Positions 16,806-27,555 of a stretch of 64,000 bases of DNA are shown piece by piece (the first letter of the stretch is position 1; each line of letters starts with the position of its first letter). The notes below the pieces were generated by a model. It saw only the letters and a list, made by a program, of their open reading frames with translations, was not told the origin of the DNA and searched no databases. This DNA comes from JANLQX01 sp031423635 (GTDB lineage Bacteria > Actinomycetota > Acidimicrobiia > Acidimicrobiales > JANYDT01), in contig JANPFX010000077.1 of assembly GCA_031423635.1 (NCBI GenBank), forward strand, positions 1-64,000, given 5' to 3'. A program made the position numbers and the translations under genes.

Positions 16806-17892
16806 GCGCCGGCTTCCTGCAGCTTCGCCGCGTGTGTTCTTGCTGCAGCCTCTCGGATGATGGTGGCGAGGGTCTTGCGTTCCCAGACGGCGTAGACGAT
16901 GACCGCGATGAACAACAGGGAGCCTTGGAGGATCACGGCGATCTCGCCGGGGATCCCGACCGTGACCAGACCGCGGGCGCCCTGGTCGAGTGCGGCCCAG
17001 AGAAAGGCCGCTGCAGCGACACCGATGGGATGGTTACGCCCGAGCAGGGCGATCCCGATGCCGGTGAAACCGAGCATGCCCGGGAACCGGTCACCGTAGG
17101 AGAGCTGATCGTTGGCCGAGAGCACGATCCCCATCCCGATGAGTCCGGCACATGCGCCCGAGATGAGCATCGTGATCATCATCATTCGCTTGGGGTTGAT
17201 GCCCGCTGATCGGGCGGCTGAGGCGTTGCCGCCCGAGGCCCGCAGGTCGAAGCCGAATCGGGTGCGGTAGACGATCAGATAGAACGCCACGCCGACGACC
17301 ATCGCGATGAGGACGTAGCTCTGGATCTTGGCGTCACCGATCTTGAAGACGGGAAGCTGACCGTTCTTGGGGATCGGACGGGTCGAGCCGTACTCGGGCC
17401 GGTTCGGATCGCGGAAGTGCGTCCACTTGCTCTGCATCAGGTAACTGATGAGCGACAGCCCAACGCCGTTCAGCATGATGCCGATGAGGACGGGGTTCAC
17501 GTTGCGGGTGACGTTGAGGATCCCGATGAGCGACGCCCAGATCGCGCCGGCCACGATCGCCGTCAAGAGGGTCACGGCGACGTGCAGCGGGGCCGGGAGG
17601 TCGATGGCGGCGCCGACGACCGCGCCGAACATCGCCGCCACCTGGTATTGGACGTTCGTGCCGATGTTGAAGACGTTCATCTTCAGAGCGATGGCGACGG
17701 CGATGGCGCTCACGTAATAGCGGGCACCGACATTTATGGCGGTGACCACACCGTCGAGATTGGCGAAGTTCTTCCACATCGCCCGGTAGGCGGTGAGCGG
17801 GTTGTGACCCGAGACCAGAAGGACGACGGACGCGATGGCGAAGGCGAGCGCAAGCGCAAGCGCCGCCGGTGTGAGCGTCTTCTTGAGGTTCT

Positions 17893-17896
<4 letters not shown>
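16802..17896 (-). CDS. Nucleoside ABC transporter permease (first subunit)
   Basis: A 364-aa polytopic permease. The N-terminal MKNLKKTLTPAAL leads into a long hydrophobic helix, and AIALKMNVFNIG matches the conserved loop of nucleoside/sugar permeases. The coupling region reads RASGGNASAARSAGINPKR. The ATG at 17896 overlaps the ATPase stop by 4 nt, and its own stop overlaps the next permease start by 4 nt. The three genes form a tightly coupled block. It pairs with the downstream permease to form the heterodimeric membrane channel. Confidence 0.9.
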
Positions 17897-19440
<1,544 letters not shown>

Positions 19441-19518
19441 CGCGTTCGCTGTTCCTTGCTGCGTCGTCGAGGGACGTCGGACGGTTTCGTCATGACCACG
19501 CCTTCCTAGCAGAAAAGC

Positions 19519-19548
19519 AAACGGGGCGACCCGAAGGTCGCCCCGTTT
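19519..19548 (-). terminator. UUCG-loop hairpin between binding-protein and ATPase genes
   Basis: Perfect 13-bp stem (aaacggggcgacc/ggtcgccccgttt), read on the minus strand with a TTCG tetraloop and followed by GCTTTTCT. It sits 37 nt after the binding-protein stop. Its likely job is partial termination or 3'-end protection, so that binding protein is made in excess of the membrane parts. Confidence 0.8.
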
Positions 19549-19585
19549 CACACGGTTCGCGTTCGGCGCAAAGCGCCTCGTGCGA

Positions 19586-20656
19586 CTACTTGCGGGTCGG
19601 CACCTTCGGCACGACGATCTTGCCGCTGATGATGTCCTTCTTGACCTTCTCGACCTTGGCGATGAGGGAAGCCTTCAGCGCCTTGTTGCTCTTGGCGTAT
19701 CCCACGCCGTCGGCCGCGAGGCCGAGCGTGACCGTGCCGGTGGCGGGCTTGCCGCTGTTGTACGCCTTGATGGCTTCGTAGGCGGCGACGTCAACACGCT
19801 TGAGCATCGAGGTGAGGATGTAGTCGCGGCCGTTGGCCTGGGAGATGGTCTGGTATTGATCGGAGTCGACCCCGATGGCCCAGATCTGGCCGGGCTTCTT
19901 GCCCGACTCCTTGGCGGCGATGAACGCACCGTTGCCGGTGGATCCGGCGGCGACGTAGATCACGTCAATGCCCGACTTGTACATGGCGGCGGCGATGGCC
20001 TTGCCCTTCGGGACGTCGGTGAAGCCGGAGAAGTCCGGCGGAGCCGAGGCGTACTTCTGGGTGATCTTGATGTTCTTCTTGGCCGCCTTGGCTCCGGCCT
20101 CGAAGCCGGCCTCGAATCGCTTGATCAGATCGATCTCGACGCCTCCGATGAAGCCGACCTTGCCGGTCTTCGTGGTGCTACCGGCGATGTAACCGACGAG
20201 GTAGGAACCTTCCTGCTCGGAGAACAGGTAGCCGGCGGCGTTGGCGAGCGGCGCACCCTTGGTGGCACCGTCATCCTGGTCGGAGAGGGCATCGTCGATC
20301 GACGCAAACGCGATGGTGGGGTTGGCCTTGGCGCCCTTGGAGCAGTCCGGCGTCCAGAGGAAGCCGATGCAGATGATCAGACCGTTCTTGGCGGCGATGA
20401 CGGTCTTGAGGCGCTCGGCGCGGTCACCGTCGGCACCCGACGGAACCGACTCGGTGGCCTTGAGACCAGAGAATTCGGCCTTGGCCTTGTCGAGGCCGGC
20501 GGCAGCCGCGTCGTTGAACGACTTGTCGCCACGACCGGTCAAGTCGAACATCAGGGCGACGGACTTCGGCTCCTGCGACTGCGCGGCCGGGGCGGCGATC
20601 AGTGCAAGAGCACTGGCCATCGCGACGCCGGCAACGGCTTTGCGGGTGATCTTCAT
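19586..20656 (-). CDS. BMP-family nucleoside-binding protein of the ABC importer
   Basis: A 356-aa substrate-binding protein of the Bmp/Med family. Typical features are VALMFDLTGRGDKSFNDAA near the N terminus, GFLWTPD, KVGFIGGVE in the hinge and GVDSDQYQ. Residues 1-29 form a signal peptide ending near APAAQSQEP, but no lipobox Cys is present; most Gram-positive relatives are lipoproteins. The ATG at 20656 has GGAGGG 7-8 nt before it, inside a small ACCCT/AGGGT hairpin that might modulate initiation. It is the first gene of the importer operon and is separated from the ATPase by a terminator-like hairpin. Confidence 0.92.
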   Translation of the reverse strand: MKITRKAVAGVAMASALALIAAPAAQSQEPKSVALMFDLTGRGDKSFNDAAAAGLDKAKAEFSGLKATESVPSGADGDRAERLKTVIAAKNGLIICIGFLWTPDCSKGAKANPTIAFASIDDALSDQDDGATKGAPLANAAGYLFSEQEGSYLVGYIAGSTTKTGKVGFIGGVEIDLIKRFEAGFEAGAKAAKKNIKITQKYASAPPDFSGFTDVPKGKAIAAAMYKSGIDVIYVAAGSTGNGAFIAAKESGKKPGQIWAIGVDSDQYQTISQANGRDYILTSMLKRVDVAAYEAIKAYNSGKPATGTVTLGLAADGVGYAKSNKALKASLIAKVEKVKKDIISGKIVVPKVPTRK

Positions 20657-20922
20657 GGAGTTTGACCCTCCGAGGGTGTGATGTAGGGGCCGCACTCCGC
20701 GGAAGCGGTGTTGCGGACCGGGTTTGGTCCCACGTGACGTTAACGGGCTGAACAGGGTGCAGCAATCAGAACTTGGGTCCGGTTCACGAGATTGCAACAC
20801 GGGTCGGGCGAAGTGCCTCGAGAAAGGTCGTTGGACTGGTGATGGGACGGACACCCGACCGCGCCCGGACGACGTGCGGTCGGGAACGCGGTAGGCGACT
20901 CGAACAACTACGTTCGTCGGCA

Positions 20923-21696
20923 GTGTCCACCTCGTCCCGTTCACTCCGTTCACGCAAACGCGAGGTCCCCGCCGATTTCGATGTCGTGGCCGGGCACTAC
21001 GACCTTCTGGTCAAGCGCAACCCCGGCTACGTCGAGCACCTTGCGCTGAGCGCCGCCCGGCTGGGCCTCGCCGACGGGGGCCGCGGTATGCGGCTGCTCG
21101 ATCTGTGTTGCGGGACGGGGCTCTCCACCGCCGGGCTCCTGGCGAGCTATCCCCACGCCGAGATCGTCGGACTCGACGCATCGATCGGCATGCTCGAGCT
21201 CGCTCGGGCGAAGCCGGCGCTGCGCCAAGCCGGCGTGCACTTCGTGCACGGTGATGCCATGGATCCAACGGGTGCAGTGGCCGGGGCCTTCGGTGTGGCT
21301 CCAGAGGAACTCGCGCTCGATGGGATCGTGATGGCCTACGGGATTCGGAACATGCCCGACGCCGACGAGTGCCTCGCCCGACTCCTGCCACTCCTCAAGC
21401 CGGGTGCGCCGATCTGCTTCCACGAGTACTCCGTGGCCCATTCGCCCCGGTCCAAGGGCACCTGGACGGCGGTCGCGTGGGGAATCATCATCCCGTCCGG
21501 CTTCATCGCCGCCCGCCACACCCGCATCTACCGCTACCTGTGGCGCAGCGTGCTCGACTTCGACGGCCGTCCGCAGTTCGAGGAACGCCTGAGCGGACAC
21601 GGTTTCGACGACGTGCGTACCGAACCGATGGACGGCTGGCAGAAGGACATCGTCCATTCGTTCCTGGCCCGGCGGCCGGTCGCGAACCAACCGTGA
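20923..21696 (+). CDS. CrtT-like SAM-dependent methyltransferase
   Basis: A class I methyltransferase, 257 aa from the GTG at 20923. The SAM-binding loop is LLDLCCGTGLST, followed by IVGLDASIGMLELA, and IVMAYGIRNMPD matches the UbiE/MenG-like post-motif. The frame is open to 20773, so the start is uncertain. Its stop overlaps the next start by 4 nt (GTGA), so it is coupled to a CrtU-like oxidoreductase. In Streptomyces carotenoid clusters, crtT (methyltransferase) and crtU are neighbours. That order supports a carotenoid-type or related isoprenoid role, but a quinone methyltransferase cannot be excluded. Confidence 0.75.
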   Translation: MSTSSRSLRSRKREVPADFDVVAGHYDLLVKRNPGYVEHLALSAARLGLADGGRGMRLLDLCCGTGLSTAGLLASYPHAEIVGLDASIGMLELARAKPALRQAGVHFVHGDAMDPTGAVAGAFGVAPEELALDGIVMAYGIRNMPDADECLARLLPLLKPGAPICFHEYSVAHSPRSKGTWTAVAWGIIIPSGFIAARHTRIYRYLWRSVLDFDGRPQFEERLSGHGFDDVRTEPMDGWQKDIVHSFLARRPVANQP

Positions 21697-23240
21697 CCCG
21701 CGCCCCGGGCGGCCGAGACCGGCGCGCCGTGCGGATCACCGGGCCTGACTCTGCCGACGGGGGGACCCGCCTATCGGGCGATCGGAGCCTGCAGGTCACC
21801 GTCGTCGGCGGCGGGCTCGCCGGCATGGCCGCGGCGGTGTCGCTGGCCGAGCGGGGCGCAGCTGTCACTGTTCGAGAGGCCGGACCGGTCCTCGGCGGAC
21901 GGCTCTCCTCCTGGCCCGACACGCTCAACGACGAGGCTGGGGGCGGACCGATCCAGATGGAGCGTGGGTTTCACGCCTTCTTCCGGCAGTACTACAACGC
22001 CCGTGCCCTGCTTCGCCGGGTCGATCCGTCGCTGTCGTTCCTTCGGGCGTGCGATGACTATCCGCTCTTCGGCCCGAACGGCTCGTTCCAGTCGTTCGCG
22101 TCGCTGCCGGCGACGCCGCCGCTGAATCTGGCGGTGCTCGTGAAGCGCACGCCCACCCTGAACCTGGCCGGGCTCCGAGGCATCAACGGTGATGCGGCGG
22201 CGGAGATGCTGGCCTTCGACGGCGACGACACCTATGCCCGCTTCGACCAGATCAGCGCGAAGGAGTACCTCGATCAGGTCAACTTCCCGGCCGACGCCCG
22301 CCGGATGCTCTTCGAGGTGTTCGCCCATTCGTTCTTCAACCCCGAGGAGGTCATGTCGGCGGGCGAGATGCTCATGATGTTCCACCTCTACTTCTGCGGC
22401 TCGGCCGAGGGGATCCTCTTCGATGTCCTCGACGGCCCGTTCGGAGAGTCCGTGTGGGTCCCGCTGCAGCGCTACGCGGAATCGCTCGGCGTCCGCATCA
22501 CCGTCGGGGATCCGGTCGACCTGCTCCCGGAACCGGGAGACGCCGAGGCCGTGGTGCTGGCGACGAACGTCGACGCGCTGCGCGGGATCGTCGACACAAA
22601 TCCGTGGATCGGTCGGGGCGAAACCGAGTGGCTTGCCAAGGTGGCGGCGCGCCGCCAGGCGCCGCCGTTCGCCGTGCTCCGGCTCTGGCTCGATCGGGAC
22701 GTGCACCCGGACCGGGCGCCGTTCGCCGGGACGGCAGCGCTCGGCATCCTCGACAACATCTCGTGCGTCCACCGGTATCAGGACGAGGCCCGGAGCTGGG
22801 CCCGCCGCACCGGCGGCAGCGTCGTGGAACTGCACGCCTACGCGCTCCCGGTCTCGCACCATCACGACGAGGCACTCGTGCGGCGCGATCTCCTGGAGCA
22901 GTTGCGCGGCGTCTACCCGGAGACCCGTGACGCGAAGATCCTCGACGAGCGACTCCTCCTGCGCGCCGACTGCCCGAGCTTCGAGGTGGGCTCCTTTGCC
23001 GGTCGGCTGCCGGTCACGACCCCGCATCCCCGCGTCGTGCTGGCCGGCGACCACGTCCGTCTCTCCTTTCCGACGGCGCTGATGGAACGGGCGGTGACCA
23101 GTGGCTTCCTCGCCGCGAATGCGCTCCTCTCGCCATTGGGGGCGGCACCCGAGCCGATCTGGTCGGTTCCCACCAGGGGCGTCCTCGCAGGCCTGCAGGC
23201 ATGGCAGCGTCGTCGACAGGGCAGCCCGGTCGACTCCTGA
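21693..23240 (+). CDS. CrtU/phytoene-desaturase-like FAD-dependent oxidoreductase
   Basis: A 515-aa flavoprotein. The dinucleotide-binding motif VVGGGLAGMAAAVSL is near residue 30, MERGFHAFFRQYYN matches the isorenieratene-synthase (CrtU) branch, and the C-terminal FAD motif is VVLAGDHV followed by LMERAVTSGFLAAN. CrtU enzymes desaturate and rearrange the rings of beta-carotene. I start it at the GTG (21693) that overlaps the methyltransferase stop; a GTG at 21729 is possible. No crtY, crtB or crtI is in this window, so the substrate could also be another polyprenoid. Confidence 0.8.
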   Translation: MTRAPGGRDRRAVRITGPDSADGGTRLSGDRSLQVTVVGGGLAGMAAAVSLAERGAAVTVREAGPVLGGRLSSWPDTLNDEAGGGPIQMERGFHAFFRQYYNARALLRRVDPSLSFLRACDDYPLFGPNGSFQSFASLPATPPLNLAVLVKRTPTLNLAGLRGINGDAAAEMLAFDGDDTYARFDQISAKEYLDQVNFPADARRMLFEVFAHSFFNPEEVMSAGEMLMMFHLYFCGSAEGILFDVLDGPFGESVWVPLQRYAESLGVRITVGDPVDLLPEPGDAEAVVLATNVDALRGIVDTNPWIGRGETEWLAKVAARRQAPPFAVLRLWLDRDVHPDRAPFAGTAALGILDNISCVHRYQDEARSWARRTGGSVVELHAYALPVSHHHDEALVRRDLLEQLRGVYPETRDAKILDERLLLRADCPSFEVGSFAGRLPVTTPHPRVVLAGDHVRLSFPTALMERAVTSGFLAANALLSPLGAAPEPIWSVPTRGVLAGLQAWQRRRQGSPVDS

Positions 23241-23331
23241 AAGCGATTGCGCGTGTCCGTACACTGGTGCGCGGACGCGGTGTCCGAGTCTGGGGCCACA
23301 GTCTCGGAACGGAGTGGCAGAAGGGGCAGAC

Positions 23332-25230
23332 GTGGGGAATGTGGTGACGGCCCGGGCGGCGATCGTTCGATCGTCTGTCGTCGGCATCCTTGGTGCGCTG
23401 TACCCCGACCGGGATGCTCACGCGATCTTCGACCGGCTGGGCGCGGTGAGCGAACGTGCGGCCGCGGCTCGAACAGCGGAGTTATTGGAACGGGACCGCG
23501 CCGCTGAACTGACGCCGGACTGGTTCCATTCCAACACGATGATCGGCTACGTGGCGTACGCGGATCGGTTCGGTGGTGATCTCGGCGGCGTCACCAAGCA
23601 CCTCGACTATCTCGGTGAGCTCGGGATCACCTACGTGCACCTGATGTCGGTCATGCGTCCACGCGACGGCGAGAACGACGGCGGCTACGCCATCGCCGAT
23701 TATCGCGACGTCGATCCTTCTCTCGGCACGATCGACGACCTACGCGCGCTTATCACCGACCTGCACGAGCGGAACATGGTGGTGTGCATCGATCTCGTGA
23801 TGAATCACACCGCCGACACACACCCGTGGGCTCTCGAAGCGATGGCCGGCGATGAAGCAAAGCGCGCATATTTTCTCACCTACCCCGACCGCGTCGAGCC
23901 CGACCGTTGGGAACGCAGCCTTCCCGAGGTGTTCCCCACCATGGCGCCCGGCAACTTCACGTGGAACGACGCGTTGGGCCGATGGGTGTGGACAACGTTC
24001 AATTCGTTCCAGTGGGACCTGAACTACGCCAATCCCGACGTGCTCGTCGAGATGCTCGATGTCATGTGCTTCCTCGCGAATCTTGGCGTCGACGTGCTGC
24101 GCCTCGATGCGGTGGCCTTCACCTGGAAGCGTCAGGGGACGAACTGTCAGAACCAGCCGGAGGCCCATTTGATCGCCCAAGTGCTCCGGGCGATGCTGGG
24201 CGTCGCCGCACCGGTGACGATCCTGCAGGCCGAAGCGATCGTCGGACCCGACGACCTGGTGCACTACCTCGGTGCCTACGGGTCGCGTCAGCGTCGCGAG
24301 TGTGAGCTCGCCTATCACAACCAACTCATGGTCATGGGGTGGTCGGCGCTCGCCGAGCAGAACGTGCGGCTCGCCACCCAGGCGCTCGCGCGCATGTCGC
24401 AGATCCCGTCGTGGGCCACGTGGTGCACCTACGTGCGATGCCACGACGACATCGGCTGGGCGGTGACCGACGAAGACGCCGGGCGGGTCGGGCTGTCGGG
24501 AGGTGCGCACCGCCGGTTCCTCGCCGAGTTCTACCGCGGCGCGTTCGCCGGGAGCTATTCGTCCGGTGTCGCATTTTCCGCCAACGACGACACCGGGGAC
24601 GAGCGCACGAGCGGATCGGCCGCCGCGCTCGTCGGGATCGACAGCGCGCGTCGTAGCGGTGATCTTGTCGCGTTGGATCTCGGGGTCCGTCGCCTGCTGA
24701 TGCTCTACGGGTTGGCGTTCTCCTTCGGTGGGATCCCGCTCGTCTACATGGGCGATGAGCTGGCGTTGGCCAATGACCATACGTACACAGATGATCCAGC
24801 CCATGCGACGGACAGTCGATGGATCCACCGGCCGATGATGGACTGGTCCGCCGCCGAACGACGTCGGGATCCGAGCACGATCGAAGGTCGGGTCTTCGCC
24901 CGGTTCCGACAGTTGGCCGCGGCGCGTGCCGCCGCGCCAGAACTCCGTTCGGGCGGAACCATCGAGGCGTTCTCGACCGGCAGCGATCGGGTGCTCGGCA
25001 TCCGCCGTTGGCACCCGCTTCACGGCCCGGTGCTCATCGTTGCCTCGTTCTCCGCCGAGACGGTGACCATTGCTCCGGTCGGTGCGCCGCCGGCGGGCGA
25101 CGTATGGTTCGACGCGCTCAACGGTGAGCGGGTCCGTGGTGACGTGCCGCTGTCGCTGAGTGGCTACGCGATGCGCTGGCTGGTCGTCGCTCCGGAGCAT
25201 TCCGTCGTACCCGCTCCCGGTCCACGCTGA
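23332..25230 (+). CDS. GH13 alpha-amylase-family enzyme, amylosucrase-like
   Basis: A 632-aa glycoside hydrolase of family 13, closest to amylosucrase/sucrose hydrolase. The nucleophile Asp lies in VLRLDAVAF, the acid/base Glu in ILQAEAI, and the third Asp in YVRCHDDIGW, wording typical of amylosucrases. Other markers are VMRPRDGENDGGYAI and DLVMNHTADTHPWA. Amylosucrases build alpha-glucan from sucrose; relatives hydrolyse or isomerise it. No signal peptide, so cytoplasmic. The GTG at 23332 follows AAGGGG by 5 nt; GTGs at 23341 and 23344 are alternatives. It sits between the CrtU-like gene and the Rieske gene, with no sugar transporter nearby. Confidence 0.9.
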   Translation: MGNVVTARAAIVRSSVVGILGALYPDRDAHAIFDRLGAVSERAAAARTAELLERDRAAELTPDWFHSNTMIGYVAYADRFGGDLGGVTKHLDYLGELGITYVHLMSVMRPRDGENDGGYAIADYRDVDPSLGTIDDLRALITDLHERNMVVCIDLVMNHTADTHPWALEAMAGDEAKRAYFLTYPDRVEPDRWERSLPEVFPTMAPGNFTWNDALGRWVWTTFNSFQWDLNYANPDVLVEMLDVMCFLANLGVDVLRLDAVAFTWKRQGTNCQNQPEAHLIAQVLRAMLGVAAPVTILQAEAIVGPDDLVHYLGAYGSRQRRECELAYHNQLMVMGWSALAEQNVRLATQALARMSQIPSWATWCTYVRCHDDIGWAVTDEDAGRVGLSGGAHRRFLAEFYRGAFAGSYSSGVAFSANDDTGDERTSGSAAALVGIDSARRSGDLVALDLGVRRLLMLYGLAFSFGGIPLVYMGDELALANDHTYTDDPAHATDSRWIHRPMMDWSAAERRRDPSTIEGRVFARFRQLAAARAAAPELRSGGTIEAFSTGSDRVLGIRRWHPLHGPVLIVASFSAETVTIAPVGAPPAGDVWFDALNGERVRGDVPLSLSGYAMRWLVVAPEHSVVPAPGPR

Positions 25231-25341
25231 TTCCCTACGAGGTTGGCCCGGCCGCGGTGTTGCCCGTACTGCGGGCCGGTGCGGTCTCCTACGGCTTCCC
25301 GGGTAGCTGTGCTGTCGGCACGTCGGGGACTTTTGGCGGAC

Positions 25342-26298
25342 TCAGGGTTGGCCGGGCCGCCATCCACGGGCGCGAAGGGCGTAGGTGCGCTCGGCGTACC
25401 GGGCGTCGTCGCGCCACAGGCGTGTGGCCATCGCGGCGATGATCGGCCTTGCGACAGATGCTCCCTTGAGCATCGTGGCGAAACCGGGGCGTTCGCTCGT
25501 GACCAGCGTCGCCTCGATGACGGCCGTGCGTGGTGCCACCCCGGGCGCCGCCGGCGCCATCGGCGTGGCGTGGGTTTCGACGACCGATCCGGTCCCTTCG
25601 CCGCCGATGATCGTCATGACGATGGTCCGCGGATCCGGGCAGTCGAATCGGGCTTCCACCTCGACGCGGTGACGGGGCGTGACCCGGTAGGCCACGCGGA
25701 GGTCAAGTGCGTCGTCGGTGGCGGCCAGCACCTCGAGTGAGGAGAAGGCATACGGATGGAAATGGACGCCATGCCACGGGTCGAGTCGGTTGGCGAGCAC
25801 ATCGGCCGGCTCGGCCGTGACATCGCGACGGATGACGGCGTCGAGAAAGCGGTCGGGCCGCTTCGTGATGATCGGCGCATCGGTGTTCTCCTCCGCGCCG
25901 TGATGGAGTTGGACCCACACCAGCACCCCGTCATCATGGACGGCGAGCGGAGACCAACGGCCTTGGCCGTCGACGCGCTCGCCCCGCCGGGCGGGTAGCG
26001 CCAGCCCGTGCCAGGGGCAGACGAGGCTGCCGGCCCCGTTCACCCGGCCGTCGGCGAGATGCGCCCCGAGATGGGGACACGCCGCCGGGGCCGCAGCGAC
26101 ACCCTCATCGCCGACCCAGGTGACCAGTTCGAGGCCGTCGACAGTGTGGCGCTGGGGCCGGGAGGGCCTGGAGCGGAGGGTTCGTCGGGACCCCAGCACG
26201 AACCACCCGCCGCTCGGCTTGGCGAGTGCGCGGCTGAGCGCCGACGCAATCGAAGGGCCGTGCGCCTGCTTCCAGTCGGGTTCCCGTCGTGGCGGCAT
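25342..26298 (-). CDS. Rieske [2Fe-2S] protein, DUF5914-like, carotenoid-cluster type
   Basis: A 318-aa protein. The Rieske cluster ligands are CPHLGAH (C, H) and CPWHG (C, H), about 17 residues apart, in the N-terminal third. The remainder, with NRLDPWHGVHFHPYAF, lacks an obvious mononuclear-iron His/His/Asp set. From memory, similar proteins accompany methyltransferase and CrtU-type genes in actinobacteria. It may act with the CrtU-like enzyme as electron donor or oxygenase. The ATG at 26298 is chosen over a TTG three codons upstream. It converges on the amylosucrase gene. Confidence 0.8.
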   Translation of the reverse strand: MPPRREPDWKQAHGPSIASALSRALAKPSGGWFVLGSRRTLRSRPSRPQRHTVDGLELVTWVGDEGVAAAPAACPHLGAHLADGRVNGAGSLVCPWHGLALPARRGERVDGQGRWSPLAVHDDGVLVWVQLHHGAEENTDAPIITKRPDRFLDAVIRRDVTAEPADVLANRLDPWHGVHFHPYAFSSLEVLAATDDALDLRVAYRVTPRHRVEVEARFDCPDPRTIVMTIIGGEGTGSVVETHATPMAPAAPGVAPRTAVIEATLVTSERPGFATMLKGASVARPIIAAMATRLWRDDARYAERTYALRARGWRPGQP

Positions 26299-26359
26299 CC
26301 GGCCCAACGCTAACGGGAAGCAGCCGTCGCAGGGCTCCCGACCTTCGGGAATATGAGGC

Positions 26360-26397
26360 GGTCCCCGGGGAGGCGGCGGAGCCTCAACCCGGGGACC
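26360..26397 (-). terminator. Large GC-rich hairpin after the lactonase operon
   Basis: A perfect 10-bp outer stem (ggtccccggg/cccggggacc) encloses a 5-bp inner stem (gaggc/gcctc). It lies about 80 nt beyond the lactonase stop and before the Rieske start. No T-run follows, so it is either a factor-assisted terminator or an RNA-stabilising hairpin. Confidence 0.5.
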
Positions 26398-26475
26398 TCA
26401 CCGGAGCAGGTGGCGGGAACCTGAACCGGTGTGCTCCGTATCGTAGGTGAATCACCCATACAACGGAAGGGAGCT

Positions 26476-27555
26476 TCAGGGACGCCACCCAACCGCGGCA
26501 AAACCCGACACGGCGGTCACCGGCCACACGGAGCGGACGTCGGCGGTCATGGACGGTCCCAACCGCAACCTGCGGAGCTCCCCGCCACGCGTGCAGGCGA
26601 GAAGGAGGTCGCCGGTGGCGGTCCACGCTCCGAACCGGGCACCGCAACCGGGTGTCGCCCAACGACGAGTCTCTCCCTCGGAAGTGACGCCGACGAGTTC
26701 GTCGGTCCCACGACTGATCACGACCACCATCGGGCCAGTTCCGGTGGCGGCATCAGGCCGGACGACCACGTCGGCCGGCGTGGACCCGTCGAGCGCGATC
26801 CGACGCACGAGGGACAGCCGACCTTTGTCGAAGCTCCACCACGAGAGGCCTCCCCGCAACTCCTCGGAGACGACGAGGGTGAACGGGTCGGCGAACACCG
26901 CAGTCCTCGGTCCGGTGCCGGCGGGAAGCCGCTCGGTGCGAAGGAGGCCGAGAGTGCGTGCATCGAAGACATGCAGCGAATCCGTGCCGAGATCGGCAAC
27001 GACCAGGTAGCGATCGTCGGTCGAGACGGCGATCGAATGCGCATGGGGACCCAGCTGCCGCCTGGGGTCGGGGCCTCGGCCGACGGGGAGGAGGACACGT
27101 TTCGCCGCCTTGGGCACTCCTCGTTCGTCGAGGATGACCCGGGTGATGCTGCCGTCGGTGTAACCGGCGACAAAAGCCGTTCGGCCCTTGGAATCGAGTG
27201 CGATGTGGACCGGACCGGTCCCGGTCGCCGCCCTTCCTATCTCCCGCCATTCCTTCGCCGTCGGCGTGATGGCGACCAGCACGCGATTCGCAGGTCCCGA
27301 CTCCTTCGTGACGTAGAACACCGGGAGGGTCGGATGGGCGACCACGTAGGTCAGCCCCGAGAGCCCGCCGACGGTGGGTGAGACACTGCCATCCGCTCCG
27401 AGGCTCAACGGGCCGGATGCTCGGGGTGAGACAGCGAGAACGACATCCGCTGGCGTCTCGGCGGGTGATGCGCCGGGAGCGCTCGGCGCCGCGAAAACGG
27501 CGGACGCCAGGCAGACGGCCCCAAGGAGGCCCGTCCTCCCCACTCCGCGCACCAT
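26476..27555 (-). CDS. Secreted lactonase-like beta-propeller protein
   Basis: A 359-aa protein with an N-terminal signal peptide (MVRGVGRTGLLGAVCLASAVFA). The body has repeated blade strands such as TYVVAHPTLPVFYVT, HIALDSKGRTAFVAGY and HSIAVSTDDRYLVVADLGTDSLHVFD. The GPHAHS motif is characteristic of the seven-bladed 6-phosphogluconolactonase-like family. Extracytoplasmic location makes a phosphogluconolactone substrate unlikely, so another lactone or a binding role is possible. Its ATG overlaps the upstream stop by 1 nt (TGATG), so it is coupled to the sorbosone-dehydrogenase-like gene. Last gene of a three-gene operon. Confidence 0.78.
   Translation of the reverse strand: MVRGVGRTGLLGAVCLASAVFAAPSAPGASPAETPADVVLAVSPRASGPLSLGADGSVSPTVGGLSGLTYVVAHPTLPVFYVTKESGPANRVLVAITPTAKEWREIGRAATGTGPVHIALDSKGRTAFVAGYTDGSITRVILDERGVPKAAKRVLLPVGRGPDPRRQLGPHAHSIAVSTDDRYLVVADLGTDSLHVFDARTLGLLRTERLPAGTGPRTAVFADPFTLVVSEELRGGLSWWSFDKGRLSLVRRIALDGSTPADVVVRPDAATGTGPMVVVISRGTDELVGVTSEGETRRWATPGCGARFGAWTATGDLLLACTRGGELRRLRLGPSMTADVRSVWPVTAVSGFAAVGWRP

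Noticed and set aside
19580..20665. 361-aa plus-strand frame
   Set aside because: Shadow of the BMP-family binding protein; low-complexity Gly/Leu/Asp composition and no motif.
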